The notes below the pieces were generated by a model, which was given only the letters and a program-made list of their open reading frames with translations, searched no databases and was not told the origin of the DNA. From Astrocystis sublimbata (Eukaryota; Ascomycota; Sordariomycetes; Xylariales; Xylariaceae), in contig JAJNNY010000034.1 in the NCBI GenBank assembly GCA_022453515.1, forward strand, positions 124,001-188,000: 64,000 nucleotides of DNA, in the 5' to 3' direction. The translations under genes were made by a program, and so were the position numbers. Positions 11,975-22,979 of this stretch are shown here, piece by piece. Numbering within the stretch: position 1 is the stretch's first letter; each line of letters begins with the position of its first letter.

Positions 11975-14900
11975 ATGGCATTTCAGCCCCTTAGAGCGGG
12001 GTAGGAGCTCTATGACTCCCATTGTATCATCTATCTAACAAGACCGCTAGGGATAGTCCGTCGGACTCACAGAGAAGTGCATTGCAAGCAGAATGGAAGA
12101 AGGCACAAGAAAAGGCGCGCCAAGCACTACAGGGCACCAAATATCAGGAGGCGCTTCGATTCCAGACTGCCGACGAACTCTACGAGGCTATAAAAAGAAT
12201 GCCTGAAATACAGAATACTATGACAAACTACTGGATCGAGCAGCTTCAACCTTATCTTGCGATAATGCAAAATGTCTTTTTGATGCTTGCTCGGCCCTCT
12301 CCGCCATTGTGCCTCGAGAAGAAACTGTTTTTCGGACTTCTGTATCTGATCATCTCGGTATTACTTAGTATCCTGTTCTCTTTTCGCGTTTCCTCCTTTG
12401 ATAGTATACAATCAGACTCACTCTTGACGGCAGAACATGATAAGGTCAACAGAGGCTCTCGGCAAATTTGTTGGGGCTCTCAAAAAGGTTACATGGCAGC
12501 TTAAATTGCTCAACCGATTCGCTCATCGCCTCGGAAATGACCCTGACGTACAAGGGATTATTGTCAGCGCGCTCATCGAGCTGATCAATCTCTGGGTACA
12601 AGCAAAAGCGATCTTTACTTCCCAAAAGTCACCTCTAGTGCATTGGCGGATTATCGAGTCAGCCTTCGACTCGGTCGAGGCGTCCATAAGCATTCACGTC
12701 AAGAGTATCTCAGAGATCGTGCAAGTTGAAGCAGCTTTTGGTCGAGACTCTCGGACGGACATGGACCCAGTCAAGATGCTTTTACAGGGCGACCAAGATG
12801 AAGGCTTGTTTCCAATCAATACAGTAGACACAGTGGTCCCGCAGTTCTTCTACCGCGACGCGGAGGTTCGCAAAATCGAAGATTTTATGAGTCCCATACC
12901 GGAGCCCGGTAAACCGTTGCAGAAAGTGGTCCTGTGCGGAATGGGTGGTAGCGGTAAGACGACGACTGCTTCGGCATATGCTCAAAAAGTCCAAGAGAAA
13001 CGAGAGTATGATGCTGTGTTGTGGATTGGAAGCCAAACATCCGCTCAGATAGATCAATCATTCATGAATCTTGCCGTTAAGTTTAATCTTCCCTTAGAAG
13101 AAGTTTCAAATGATCTGACCGCCTTGAAACTCCGGATTCGGACTTGGCTAGAAAAGACTGGTATGTATATTAGCCAGATGGCTGTAGGGACGAGTTGACC
13201 ATTCATTTAGTGAAGCGCTGGCTCATGATATTCGACAATGTTGATGATGCCAAGCTTGTACAGGAGAACTTACCTTCTTCCAACGGCTGCGTACTCATTA
13301 CAACAAGATATAAAGACATCGCTCGCGAGATTCAGGCACAACGTCTGTTTGAATTAACGCCTCTTAGCAGCCAGCAAAGCTTCGAGATGTTTCAAGGTTT
13401 CCGTCAGATATGGGGCTCAGGGGTTTTTGAATCTGACAATGCTAACGATTTACACGCAACCACCGAGTTCCTGATAGAGCTTGATGGGTTGCCTCTGGCC
13501 ATTGAACAAATGGCGGCTTACGCGACCTTCACCGAGAAGTCAGCAGGTGATCTTCATCACGAATTTGACCAGTCTTTTAAACGGCTGGCGCCGGGGTTGA
13601 AAACGAAGACAGGGAAAGGACCACACACGCGGTCCGATCCATACAATACCTCATTGGCGACTGTTTGGAATTTGCAATTCGCTGAAATCCGTAACACAGT
13701 CGCGGGTCACATTTTGGGCCTTCTGTCACTCTTAGGGGCTGATTCCATCCCAAAGAATCTTTTCACTCCAGAGCATTATTGGGATGAGGGAATCTCCAAT
13801 ATTGTAGTGAGTGGAATTGAAGACAGGTAAGCATGATTCTTACCGGGAAGTCGTGAAATTCTCCACCGTGTTAAGCTTCGGTATAATTATAGTATGTCGT
13901 CAGATTTGGCGGATTCTTCAGGGGATGCAATAAACGATGCATTTGATCTTCTTCAACAACTTGCCTTGGTCAAGTCAACCGCCAAAACATATTCTGTACA
14001 TCGCCTCATCCAGAAAGCTTTTCTTCATCCAAAGATCAGCTCCGAAGCGCAAGATCTTACGCGGGGGCGGCCTCAACTTGATCTTCTAGATGCCCAAACT
14101 TTCGTCCGCTTGTTGAACACGGTTTGCAAACTTCTGGATTATCGCTTTCCAAGAGCAGACCGTGGCAACCAAAGTCACTGGGGAAAGTGGGACACGTGCG
14201 CCACCTACATGCCACATGTGCACTCGATTCACAATCATATTCAGGTTCTAGAAAAGAGATGGCAGTTCGAGAGCGCGAAATTGAATCTGAATCGCGAGTT
14301 TTTGGATCTCATCCAAAACAGTGCGTGGTATCAGTACGAGATTGGCGAACATCGAAGATGCCTAGACCTGAGCAACTTAGGACAAAGATACACGGCTCCG
14401 GAAAGCGATATGTACGCCCATTTTAGCAGCCACGCTGCTTGTGCATATTATGAACTTCATGAGATCACCAATGGACAAGCAAAGATTGATCATGCCTTGA
14501 CGATCAGACAAAAAACCCTCAAACCTCACGATCCCCAGCTTGCCAACGCCTTTGCAAACAAAGCAATACTGGAGTGCTCAGTTGGCCGGTATGACAGTGC
14601 ATTGGATTTCATCAACAAATCTCACGAAATCCGACTCATGACTCAAAACAACAATTATGTGTCTGTAACACACTTCCATCGAGGAGTGTTAAACCTTTTG
14701 CAAAAGAATTCAGTCATCGCCGAGGCAGAGTTCGCCACATGCAGTGACATGTGACAGAGAGCCGGAAAGGCCATGGATTATCTTCGATCATAGTAGGGAA
14801 CCTGATACCTTGACAATCCTTGAATCTGAGGCTAACAGTATGAATTTTGAAGTCTCAAATTTTGGTTAGCAAACCTATCACTAATGAATGATGATATTTT

Positions 14901-15343
14901 GGCAGCCAAAATCCATTTAGAAGAGGGTAGGAAAATTGTGGCTAGAAATAGTCCAACAGCAGTGTTCGCTTCAGCATACGAATATAAGCTTGGGTACACT
15001 GATTACAAGCTTGGGTTGTTGAAACCAGCGTTGTATGTTTCCAAGTCGCCTATCACGGTCTTGATGCTCTCAAAGAGACTGATTCGTTTCTAGGATACAC
15101 TTCGAGCACTCAATTGACCTCACTAATGCGCGAGGGGTAGAAGATGAGACAGCGCGTGCCCTAAGGATGAAAGCAATTATTCAAAATGAATTAGGCATAA
15201 AGTTTGACGCCGAGGAAGATGCCGGACAGAAATCACAAGAGATTCTAAAGAAATTTCAAGCTCTGGAAAATTGGAATCTTACAAAATGCTATGCTGTGGA
15301 AGAGGAACGATTCGACATGCTGATTCCTGGACACCGTCGCTGA
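11975..15343 (+). pseudogene. NOD-like receptor: NB-ARC ATPase with TPR repeats, frame broken
   Basis: Exons: 11975-12000, 12051-12357, 12453-13160, 13211-13826, 13893-14743, 14870-15032 and 15094-15343, about 973 codons. The N-terminal helical region resembles fungal STAND N-terminal domains (Goodbye-type is a guess). The NB-ARC core shows the P-loop CGMGGSGKTTTA (about 12935-12970), Walker B KRWLMIFDNVDD, GCVLITTRYKDIA, DGLPLAI and a YSVHRLIQ motif at the MHD position. Tetratricopeptide-like repeats follow to the end (ERFDMLIPGHRR). In exon 2 the frame shifts by one base near 12270; reading on needs one extra base beside AAAA. The intron at 14744-14869 is the least certain. Family role: non-self recognition and programmed cell death in fungi. 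It is either an inactive allele or contains a sequencing error. Confidence 0.8.
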
Positions 15344-15593
15344 GATGAATGCTAGTAAGTTTTTTAAGTGGAGTGCATTTTCTTCGCTCGATTCGTGAGA
15401 TCAAATCGGGTTGTGATCACATGTTCAGGGGTAGCAAATAGCTGAGCACGTTCTTCATTTCATAAATGAGTGAATATTGTTTCCTACTAGGTAGCGCATT
15501 GAAATCCAATTACAGACCCGCTCGTGTGAAACTTCCTGATTTGAGGCATTCGCGGCACTCGGTATACGAGCGCCTAAAAGACTTTGCTAATTA

Positions 15594-16778
15594 CTAGATC
15601 TTGTTGATGATGACTGATCGTGTCTCTACGCTCCGTCTAATTTCACAGTCATTGGGGGCCAGTGGATTCTTGAATGTCGCATGACAGCAGACTTCTCTCT
15701 AGTAGTAAGCATCGATCTCTTGAGTTTGCAATGGACGGCAGTTAATCACTCACATCTTGCACCCTCCGGCAATGTATCGTATATCAGCATAAGAGCCACA
15801 TCGGCTGACGTCTGCTTTGAGAACCAATACCACTGTTGCTTCGGATGGTATTTTAGGAAATACAATGTCCAGTCCTCATTCGGCAGTATCCTATCGCAAA
15901 TGACAAGATCCGAAGGTTGAACGGATCTTGAGTCGCAGACTGCGAGGGGATTATCCTCCAAAGGAGAGTTGAATGGACGCCACGTACTAGTCAGCGGTTC
16001 AGTCTAAATGCCACAGGGACGAGTGATATTCTCGGGAAAGATTTCAATCAACTTACTTGACAATTTGATACCGATATCCGGGCTTCAGGTACTGTTCCTT
16101 CTTGGCATACTTCAACTCGTTGACGATGAGAGTGGGAGCCTGATCGAAAGAGACATCTAACAAACGTAGTTTAAGTTGAAGTCACATTCATCATCCTAGA
16201 AATAAAAACACACCAACTGTTTTCACATGACTCAGTATTGCCTTGTATTGAGGGTTAGTAGATGGGGTGTGTGAGAATACCGTGAACACCCCTAGCTGGA
16301 GGCTCAAGCCAACCATACGACTCTAGGTCCACGAGCTCCGTTGGGTCCCATTCACCATTGTGGCGAAGCTATAACCATAATCAATACAGTGCTGTGTGTT
16401 GGGGTCTCTTAAATGACTCACTTTGATACTGTAGCAAATCACATCAATGGCGTTGAACCTTTTGCGGAGGAAGTCCTCAGTCTCGTCGTGATATTTAGCT
16501 CTGGCCTCCCTAGATTCAGTCAGAGATCGGAAATCAGCGAATTCCGATTCGTGGTTGGCGATCTCGAACCCGCATTCCTTCAAAACAAATTGGTGCTCTC
16601 GTCCACGAATATCTTGAAGTTTGACAGCTTCGAAGCCCAGCTCAATTGTGTTGAGCACGGAGGGTCTCGTGTCGACCTTATGCTCCGATTGCTGACTCGG
16701 TGTGAATATGAAAGGTCGTTGAGTTTTGTAAAGTTCATTTTCAGAAAGGAATTCAAGCTGTGAGTCGACGTCAGGCAT
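15594..16778 (-). CDS. CmcJ/AsaB-like oxidoreductase (GA4-desaturase-type family)
   Basis: Exons: 16778-16422, 16368-16281, 16156-16057, 15986-15754 and 15691-15594, all in phase, give 291 residues. Family hallmarks appear in order: FNAIDVICYSIK, then RGVHDVSFDQAP with the histidine and aspartate region, YQIVNTWRPFN, DNPLAVCDSRSV, a PKQQWYWFSKQ segment, and a C-terminal CHATFKNP followed by ETRSV. Members act in secondary-metabolite clusters as hydroxylases or desaturases; the name CmcJ comes from cephamycin biosynthesis. The 124-nt intron at 16157-16280 is longer than its neighbours. The gene faces the receptor gene tail to tail across 250 bp. No PKS or NRPS lies nearby, so the pathway is unknown. 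Confidence 0.8.
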
Positions 16779-17830
16779 GGTTGAAGAATATGTCAGTATC
16801 TGACAATTGTCTGTTGATATGCGGTACTACGTCGCTGTTTAGGCAGAGATTACAATTTTGCCTCTACAACTGTATAGAAGGGGAGCTGATGATTTAAGAG
16901 CAATACGGCAAATAATGGCGTCAATGCAGGACGTTGGAAGGACTTACTAGCGAATAGAAGTCGAAAGCAACAACATACTGCTCATGGACCTCGTTCTAGC
17001 TCATCGGATATTATGGTGGGAAGTGCCCATAGTCTTCAGCTCATGCAAACCGCAGCCATCACGATCCAGAATCGACCCAGTAGTACCCACGTATATCTTG
17101 ATGAAACCTCGGTGTGTTCAACTAGACCTATCACTGATATAGACGACCCCCCAAAGCTCCTGCGAGATAATCGTTTAATTAGTTGACATTGATATCCAAC
17201 CATTCTGAGATGTCTTACCTACCCCGCCTGTATTCAAGAGGTTCTGCAGAACAGACGGGTCGTATGAAGTATTCTCATTGGCGGCTCGAAGTCAGTTGAC
17301 CCCCAAGTCCTTGTAGGTGGCTTTGATGTTTTCTAATCAATCGAGAAATATGCATTGACGTCCATATGCGCGCGGGTTGGCTCTGTGCCCCGTAAGAGAA
17401 TAATAAGGCAATGATGTACCAACTCAAGTACACCACACCAATCACCCACAAGAGACTCGTGGAGTGATAGCTCGCCTTACAGTCATGACTTGCTCTGGGA
17501 TTGATCTTGTGATATGGTGTGGTCATTCATTTCTTTTTAACTGCTGCTTGGCTAGAGCCTAGCTCTGTTAGCACTTGCATATGAAGCCTCGGATAAGCGA
17601 CAGAGACACATGTGACATAATCCGTCACGAAGCGGCCCACTTCAAGAAAGGTATAAAACATACACTTTTCAGGCAGAGTCAGAGCTTGGTCACACGATGA
17701 TTAAGATAATTAAATCAAGCAATCCCAAATTCAACTTCTATTCTCCATCTAAGCTATTATTGACGAGCCACGAGACTCTTGCCGGTTTCCATGTTAGTAA
17801 CCTGCCTAGACCCTTCAACGTTTAATCAAA
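16779..17830. other. Intergenic; one possible small membrane ORF
   Basis: On the minus strand 17526-17275 encodes an 83-residue frame with one convincing hydrophobic helix (LLWVIGVVYLSWYIIALLF). No family or downstream exon is identified with confidence. It may be a remnant. Nothing else is recognised. Confidence 0.3.
17652..17658 (+). promoter_or_regulatory. TATA-like box
   Basis: TATAAAA lies about 175 bp upstream of the small ORF at 17831 and is followed by a pyrimidine-rich stretch. It supports transcription of that ORF, by position only. Confidence 0.35.
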
Positions 17831-18091
17831 ATGCTGATTCTTGAAGGAAAACAGCGATTGAAAATGTCTTCCGTTAGCTTCGACCAGAGCACTCAAGAGG
17901 TGAACTCGAAGGAGGACTACACACAGCTCTTTGCGAATGTCGATCGCTCCGGGTTTCCGCCACCTAGCACAGCTATGGATCAACCTTGGAAGAGCTTCCC
18001 GCGGGCCATCGAAGATGTTGCTGCATCCCCCGGGAAGTCTGTCGTGACTCGTGGTGTGATGATGTACGGCGTTGGCAGCAACTTAAAGTAG
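17831..18091 (+). CDS. Small hypothetical protein, 75-86 residues
   Basis: The frame from ATG 17831 to TAG 18089-18091 encodes 86 residues. A second in-frame ATG (MSSVSFDQSTQ) would give 75. The product is soluble, without signal peptide, cysteines or helices of note, and ends in VVTRGVMMYGVGSNLK. Codon use looks coding and a TATA-like box lies upstream. I do not recognise a family. Confidence 0.45.
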   Translation: MLILEGKQRLKMSSVSFDQSTQEVNSKEDYTQLFANVDRSGFPPPSTAMDQPWKSFPRAIEDVAASPGKSVVTRGVMMYGVGSNLK

Positions 18092-19432
18092 AAGGATTGT
18101 ATTGGTTATGGGGAAGGGAAATGTGGGCGAAGCCCTGATGAATGAATGATCTCAGGCCATGGACTCACTGTTTCTATTGTCCTTTTGCTAGCCCTGCAGC
18201 TCAGCCGTGCATGTTCCTGGCAAGATAGCAACAACAAGATCACATTTTCCCCAGAGCCTTAGTAAGCTTCATATTAATTGAGCTTTCAGACCCCCAAACC
18301 TCTTGACGGGTCTATCAATCGGTGACTCGTTATCATTGTACATCACTTATTACTTGTGATAAGGAACGTGAATCTAAAGATGTGACGGGTCATATTGCTA
18401 GCACAAATGAGGGGTTAGTTCAAGATAGCATCGTATTAGATAGGATACAACATCGGGTGATGTTTTGACACTCCGTCTAAACGCTATTCATGTTACTTTT
18501 ATTGCTAATTACTTAGCAACTTGTCAGGGACAGCTTATAAACATGCCGCTTGTTATTATATTTCATTTCTGCTGCCTGGCCAACAGTTACCCTTTCTTCT
18601 CGGCGTCGAGACTGCAGCTGGAAACTCATTTCGGACAGTCGATGATGCTACGACCCGTTACTGCTTTACAGGTGATGAACTATCTCCATTTGGTATTCAT
18701 GCGACTTGGCGCCACTGATGTAATAAGACGCATAGTCCAGACTCCAGGAGGCTACAATCGATGAAGCGCGCAGATCAGGAGCTGCAAGAACCCCGATCAA
18801 GACCTAATCATAATGTAGATCTCCGTCCATCGGCGAGACTAAATAACGCCCAGAGGTGGTGGCTTTGATAGATAAGGCAGGGTCTAGGATTGCTTGCCCG
18901 AGCGGCGGATGTTGATTTCACCGGTGTGCGCTGGGTCCAATCACAACCCGCCACTGAGTCGTATTGAGGGGAATATGCAGGTTTCACAAGCGACCATCGT
19001 GATGGAAATTCATCATATCACATAACACTCGACTATGATCAAACTTGACTGTATTTTGCTTGTACCATCTACCCAGTAGGTTTTATTCTCGATTAGAGGG
19101 TCAAGGGTGCGTGACTATCGGCTCACCGGGTTCTTCCGACTTTGAGCATCCTACAAAGAAGATCAACGATAGGGGGAGAAATCCTCATTAGGTAGTCGAT
19201 AACAGCCTTGCGGACTCCCACAGCTGTTTCCGCTTCTTGTTTTGAAACGAAAGCACAAAAGACGTGTGTAGCCCAAAATATCTCTGTGACACGAGTGGGT
19301 CTAGCTAGGGAGGGACATACAAAGGTTGTTCTTGATTGGCCGCGACCTCTCCATTAGTAGAGTTACCATCCGGTTCCTATCTCCAAACGCAATTTGCAGC
19401 GTCGCAATCCAGAGAAATTTCAAAAAGCTGCA
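18092..19432. other. Intergenic, no gene recognised
   Basis: The longest frame is about 100 codons on the plus strand at 18465-18764. It has no signature and a composition like its surroundings. Confidence 0.45.
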
Positions 19433-21440
19433 ATGTGGTTTACAACTCTTGAAAATTTGCTGCCGCCTTTTACGCCACAAACACACATTTCACATTCTCC
19501 TCCGCATGAGTATCCTCTTGATGTATTGACAGCTACTACCGGTGACCTGCGAAGCTTACTCACATTGGGGAAGAAGACTAGCGTTGACCTTGTCCAAGCT
19601 TATCTCGCTCAAATTGCCAAACACAATCGTAAGGGAACGGGCTTGAATGCAATCACTTCAACTGCGCCGAAAGAGAAACTCCTTGAGGAAGCCGTAGCTT
19701 TAGATTCTGAGCTGAAGACCTGTGGTCCAAGGTCACCTCTTCATGGGATCCCTATTACCATCAAAGTAATTGCAATTTCATTTGATCATTCGAAATCCGC
19801 CACCAGGTAGGTTGTCTGCTAATTTATTAACAGGACCTTTTTCTCTGTCCCTCATTTGGCTTGGAAACTACTTGCGGTTCTTATGCCCTGAAAGGTCTAA
19901 AAGATACAGAAGATGCTGTTATCGCCACTGCATTGAGGGATGCAGGCTGTATCATCATTGATAAAGACCCCGATGACAATACTAACGGAAAGATTGGTCA
20001 GGCCAATCTATTAAAAAGGACGACTAACGATTGATAGGAATGGGGGAATTGCAGAGGTGCAAGCCTCACATCGGGCTGGTCTGCGGTCGGGGGTCAGGTA
20101 AGCCCCTTGATTAGTCAGCAATCGATGAAAACTCTAACAGTTTCCAGACACAGACTCCATACGTCGTTGGGGGTGTAGCTCCCAATGATAAATGGATGGG
20201 ACATAGCGTATGCTTCATTGAAAATCTCTAGTCGGACTTTTTATTGACAATGTAGTAGACACCAGGAGGTTCCTCATCCGGTTCCGCGGTGGGAACGGCA
20301 GCTGGCTTCTCTCCTCTCAGCATCGGCAGTGAATCCGATGGCTCTCTTGTACAGCCATCAATTCGTGCCGCACTGTACAGTATAAAAGGTACAGTCGGTG
20401 GCATCAATATGAAAGGCACTATGTCTGGTGGCGCCGGATTCGATAGTGCTGGCCCAGTTGCCAAGAACGTTGAGGACTGCGCCGATGTCATGGACATCCT
20501 TCTGCCGGGGAGAGACTTCCGCTCACACTTGACCAAATCCTGGGAAGGTATACATATCGCGTATCTCGATTATCGAACATGGCAATTCGAAGATTGGATA
20601 TGTGATCGATTGCCTGAGTTTGATAATGAGCACGTCAGTTTTCACAAACCATTCCGCAATCTATGAAGCGATATGCTAAGCTTAAGATTCAGGAGGAAGC
20701 CATGATTTCTGCTTTTAAAACAGTTGAGAAAGTTGGGGCAAAGGTTACCTACGATGCACCATTGCTCTTACGGAAAGAGATCATGGAAAGATACAATACG
20801 GTCCCAATAGGAGATCTTGGAGGTATGTCTGAGCCTTTCACGTACGATGATGACTTAAGTATATTAACCTAGACAAACAGCCTATGAGCTCGCATGTTGC
20901 TTTGAGAGGTTTTTTCGCCTTTTCCCTAACAGCAGCATTCGTAACCTTAAGGATCTTATCCAGTTTAACAAAGACCACGCCGAGCTAGAACTCCCACCGA
21001 GTAAGACCACACAACAACAACCCCAAAAGCAAACACAACACAGCTGAACTAGAAACACAGATCATTCGAGCCAAGTACAGTTCGAGAGTGCTATCGCAAG
21101 CCCGATGACTCAAGAGGAATACGAAAAAGGTCTCAAGCATCTTCGTCAGAGCTTCCGAGATGCCACCGAGAAGTGCTTCAAAGCTACAAAGGCTGATGTG
21201 ATCGTGGCATCCGGTGAGTCTTTCTTAACTACCATCGCATCGGGCTCTGGGTACCCTATCGCCAGTGTTCCTCTAGGCTTTTCATCCTACAATGGGAGGC
21301 CACATGGGATGGAAATTGTAGCACGCAGTGGCGAAGAGGCGATGATTTTCCGGGTAATGTCCGCCTGGGAAGCCACTTTCCCTGATGCGAGAAAGCCTCC
21401 TCCTCAGTTAGTGAATTGGGACAGTGACCATGAGCTGTGA
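19433..21440 (+). pseudogene. Amidase-signature hydrolase with a defective middle
   Basis: Recognised exons: 19433-19765, 19834-19965, (20002-20010), 20038-20097, 20148-20207, 20259-20633, 20687-20822, 20881-21000 and 21061-21440, about 534 codons. The catalytic triad is present: Lys in GIPITIK (about 111), cis-Ser in GGSSSGSAVG (about 203-205) and the nucleophile Ser in SESDGSLVQP (about 227). Family role: hydrolysis of amide bonds in small molecules. Between 19966 and 20037 two segments of 36 and 27 nt separate the conserved IIDK, ANL and EWGNCRG. Each ends in AG after a CTAAC motif, but neither starts with GT. Read straight through, the second segment carries TGA TAG. The gene is probably inactive, or spliced in an unusual way. 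Confidence 0.75.
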
Positions 21441-22979
21441 GGGGCAAGATACGTGTGTGCGGAAATTGCTGTTTCATCAAGGAAGCTATCACTAGTACAT
21501 ATTATTCCCAACCTTGGTTTGCGCCGATAGGGCTGTTCGGTGTTGGGTGTGTCCATGATCAGTTCCCTACCTAGTGAAGTATGAGGTATATGAGCGTACT
21601 ATTCAGTTTTGTGACTAGAATCTATGGAAAGATGAGAGGTGGGAAGGACCTTCTTATGTACATGATGAGCCTGCGACAGTGTAGTGACCCCTTGACCTAA
21701 CACCACCTCAACACTAACCAGAATGGTACATATTCGCTACACCTACAACGCAACCCACCATGTCGGCTTAGAATACCGCCTTGCGGGGTATCATTAGGTG
21801 GAATTATTATATCGAGGTACTACCAAAGATTGCAATAAAGTAGTAGACTTTGGCTTTGAAAGACAGTTAGCTTTCCAAACGCGTTTCAGTCAATGGAATT
21901 ATGTCCGACGTTGCTTGACCCCGTTTGAGCACAGAGTACGGGGGCATCTAACTAGTGTCCGCGTCTGCATCCGCGCTTTCGGGAATAACACTAGAAGCCC
22001 TTAATGTGAGAACGGATTTGACCATGTTCTCCAAGATATTGAGCGCTTCACAATTTAACAAAAAACAAAACAATAGCTGTGTTATCGCCACGGGCCACGT
22101 GGGTTCCATAAAATTACAGTTTAATGCGTAGAAGTTTGGCCCTCTCTTTCGTTGCTTTCACTTCTTGGCGCTTGCTTACTGTCCATCGCCGCGCCCAGGA
22201 CGCGCCCATGTCACCGGTAAACCCCCTAACACATAGCATCCTCGCCATCCCAAGCCTGCCAAGCCGTTCTGGCCATTCTGGCAAAGCGTGGATTTTAAGG
22301 TTGTTAGCCAGAAGTTAGCGAGCATTATGGGGGTCCATAGGGAGCATCTCGCATGGCAAGCTCGGCAAGCATGGCGATAAGACAACAACTCGAATAGTAG
22401 ATTTCCAAATCTTGCAAGGGGCCTATATCGAATGACCGGGTTCCGCATCGTCCCCCAAGTCGCGCTATCCCCTTCACTGCTTAGCTCCTGATACTAACAA
22501 TAGCGACAACTATCTGGGCAGACATGGGCAAGGACCCTTATTCTGGAAATGTTTCCAGAATACTTACTAGATAGCGATAATTGCCATCGATTTCATTTGC
22601 GATTTCCCGTGGATTACATGCGCCAAGAGTGCGATGTCGCTATCTCCGTCCCACGTGCAACGGTATCGTACATGGTAGGTCAAGAGGTATGTAAGTGGCT
22701 TGGATTCCCCGTCTGTGACCGACATGCGCCGTGCGCCGTGCGCCGAGCTTACGTAGGTAGGTAAATAAATATCGGACGTCACGTCACTCTTGAGCTTTTT
22801 GAGTTTTGCTCCGGGACGCGGATCTTTTCGTCCCCCTGACCGAAGCGACGACTTACACCTACACTTACATAGGTACCTGTCCGTCTCAACGCAATCTCGC
22901 GGCTCGACACCTAGACAACACCAATCGAGCAGGGCAAAGCAGAGATCGCAGCGCACAAGACAATCACCACCACACCACG
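21441..22979. other. Intergenic, no gene recognised
   Basis: Only short frames occur. A GC-rich patch around 22180-22450 and a local repeat of GTGCGCC words near 22725-22745 are the only visible structure. The last 180 bp are the probable leader of the 5'-nucleotidase. Confidence 0.45.

Noticed and set aside
22806..22979. N-terminal extension of the 5'-nucleotidase
   Set aside because: The signal peptide begins at the ATG at 22980; the upstream codons would bury it.
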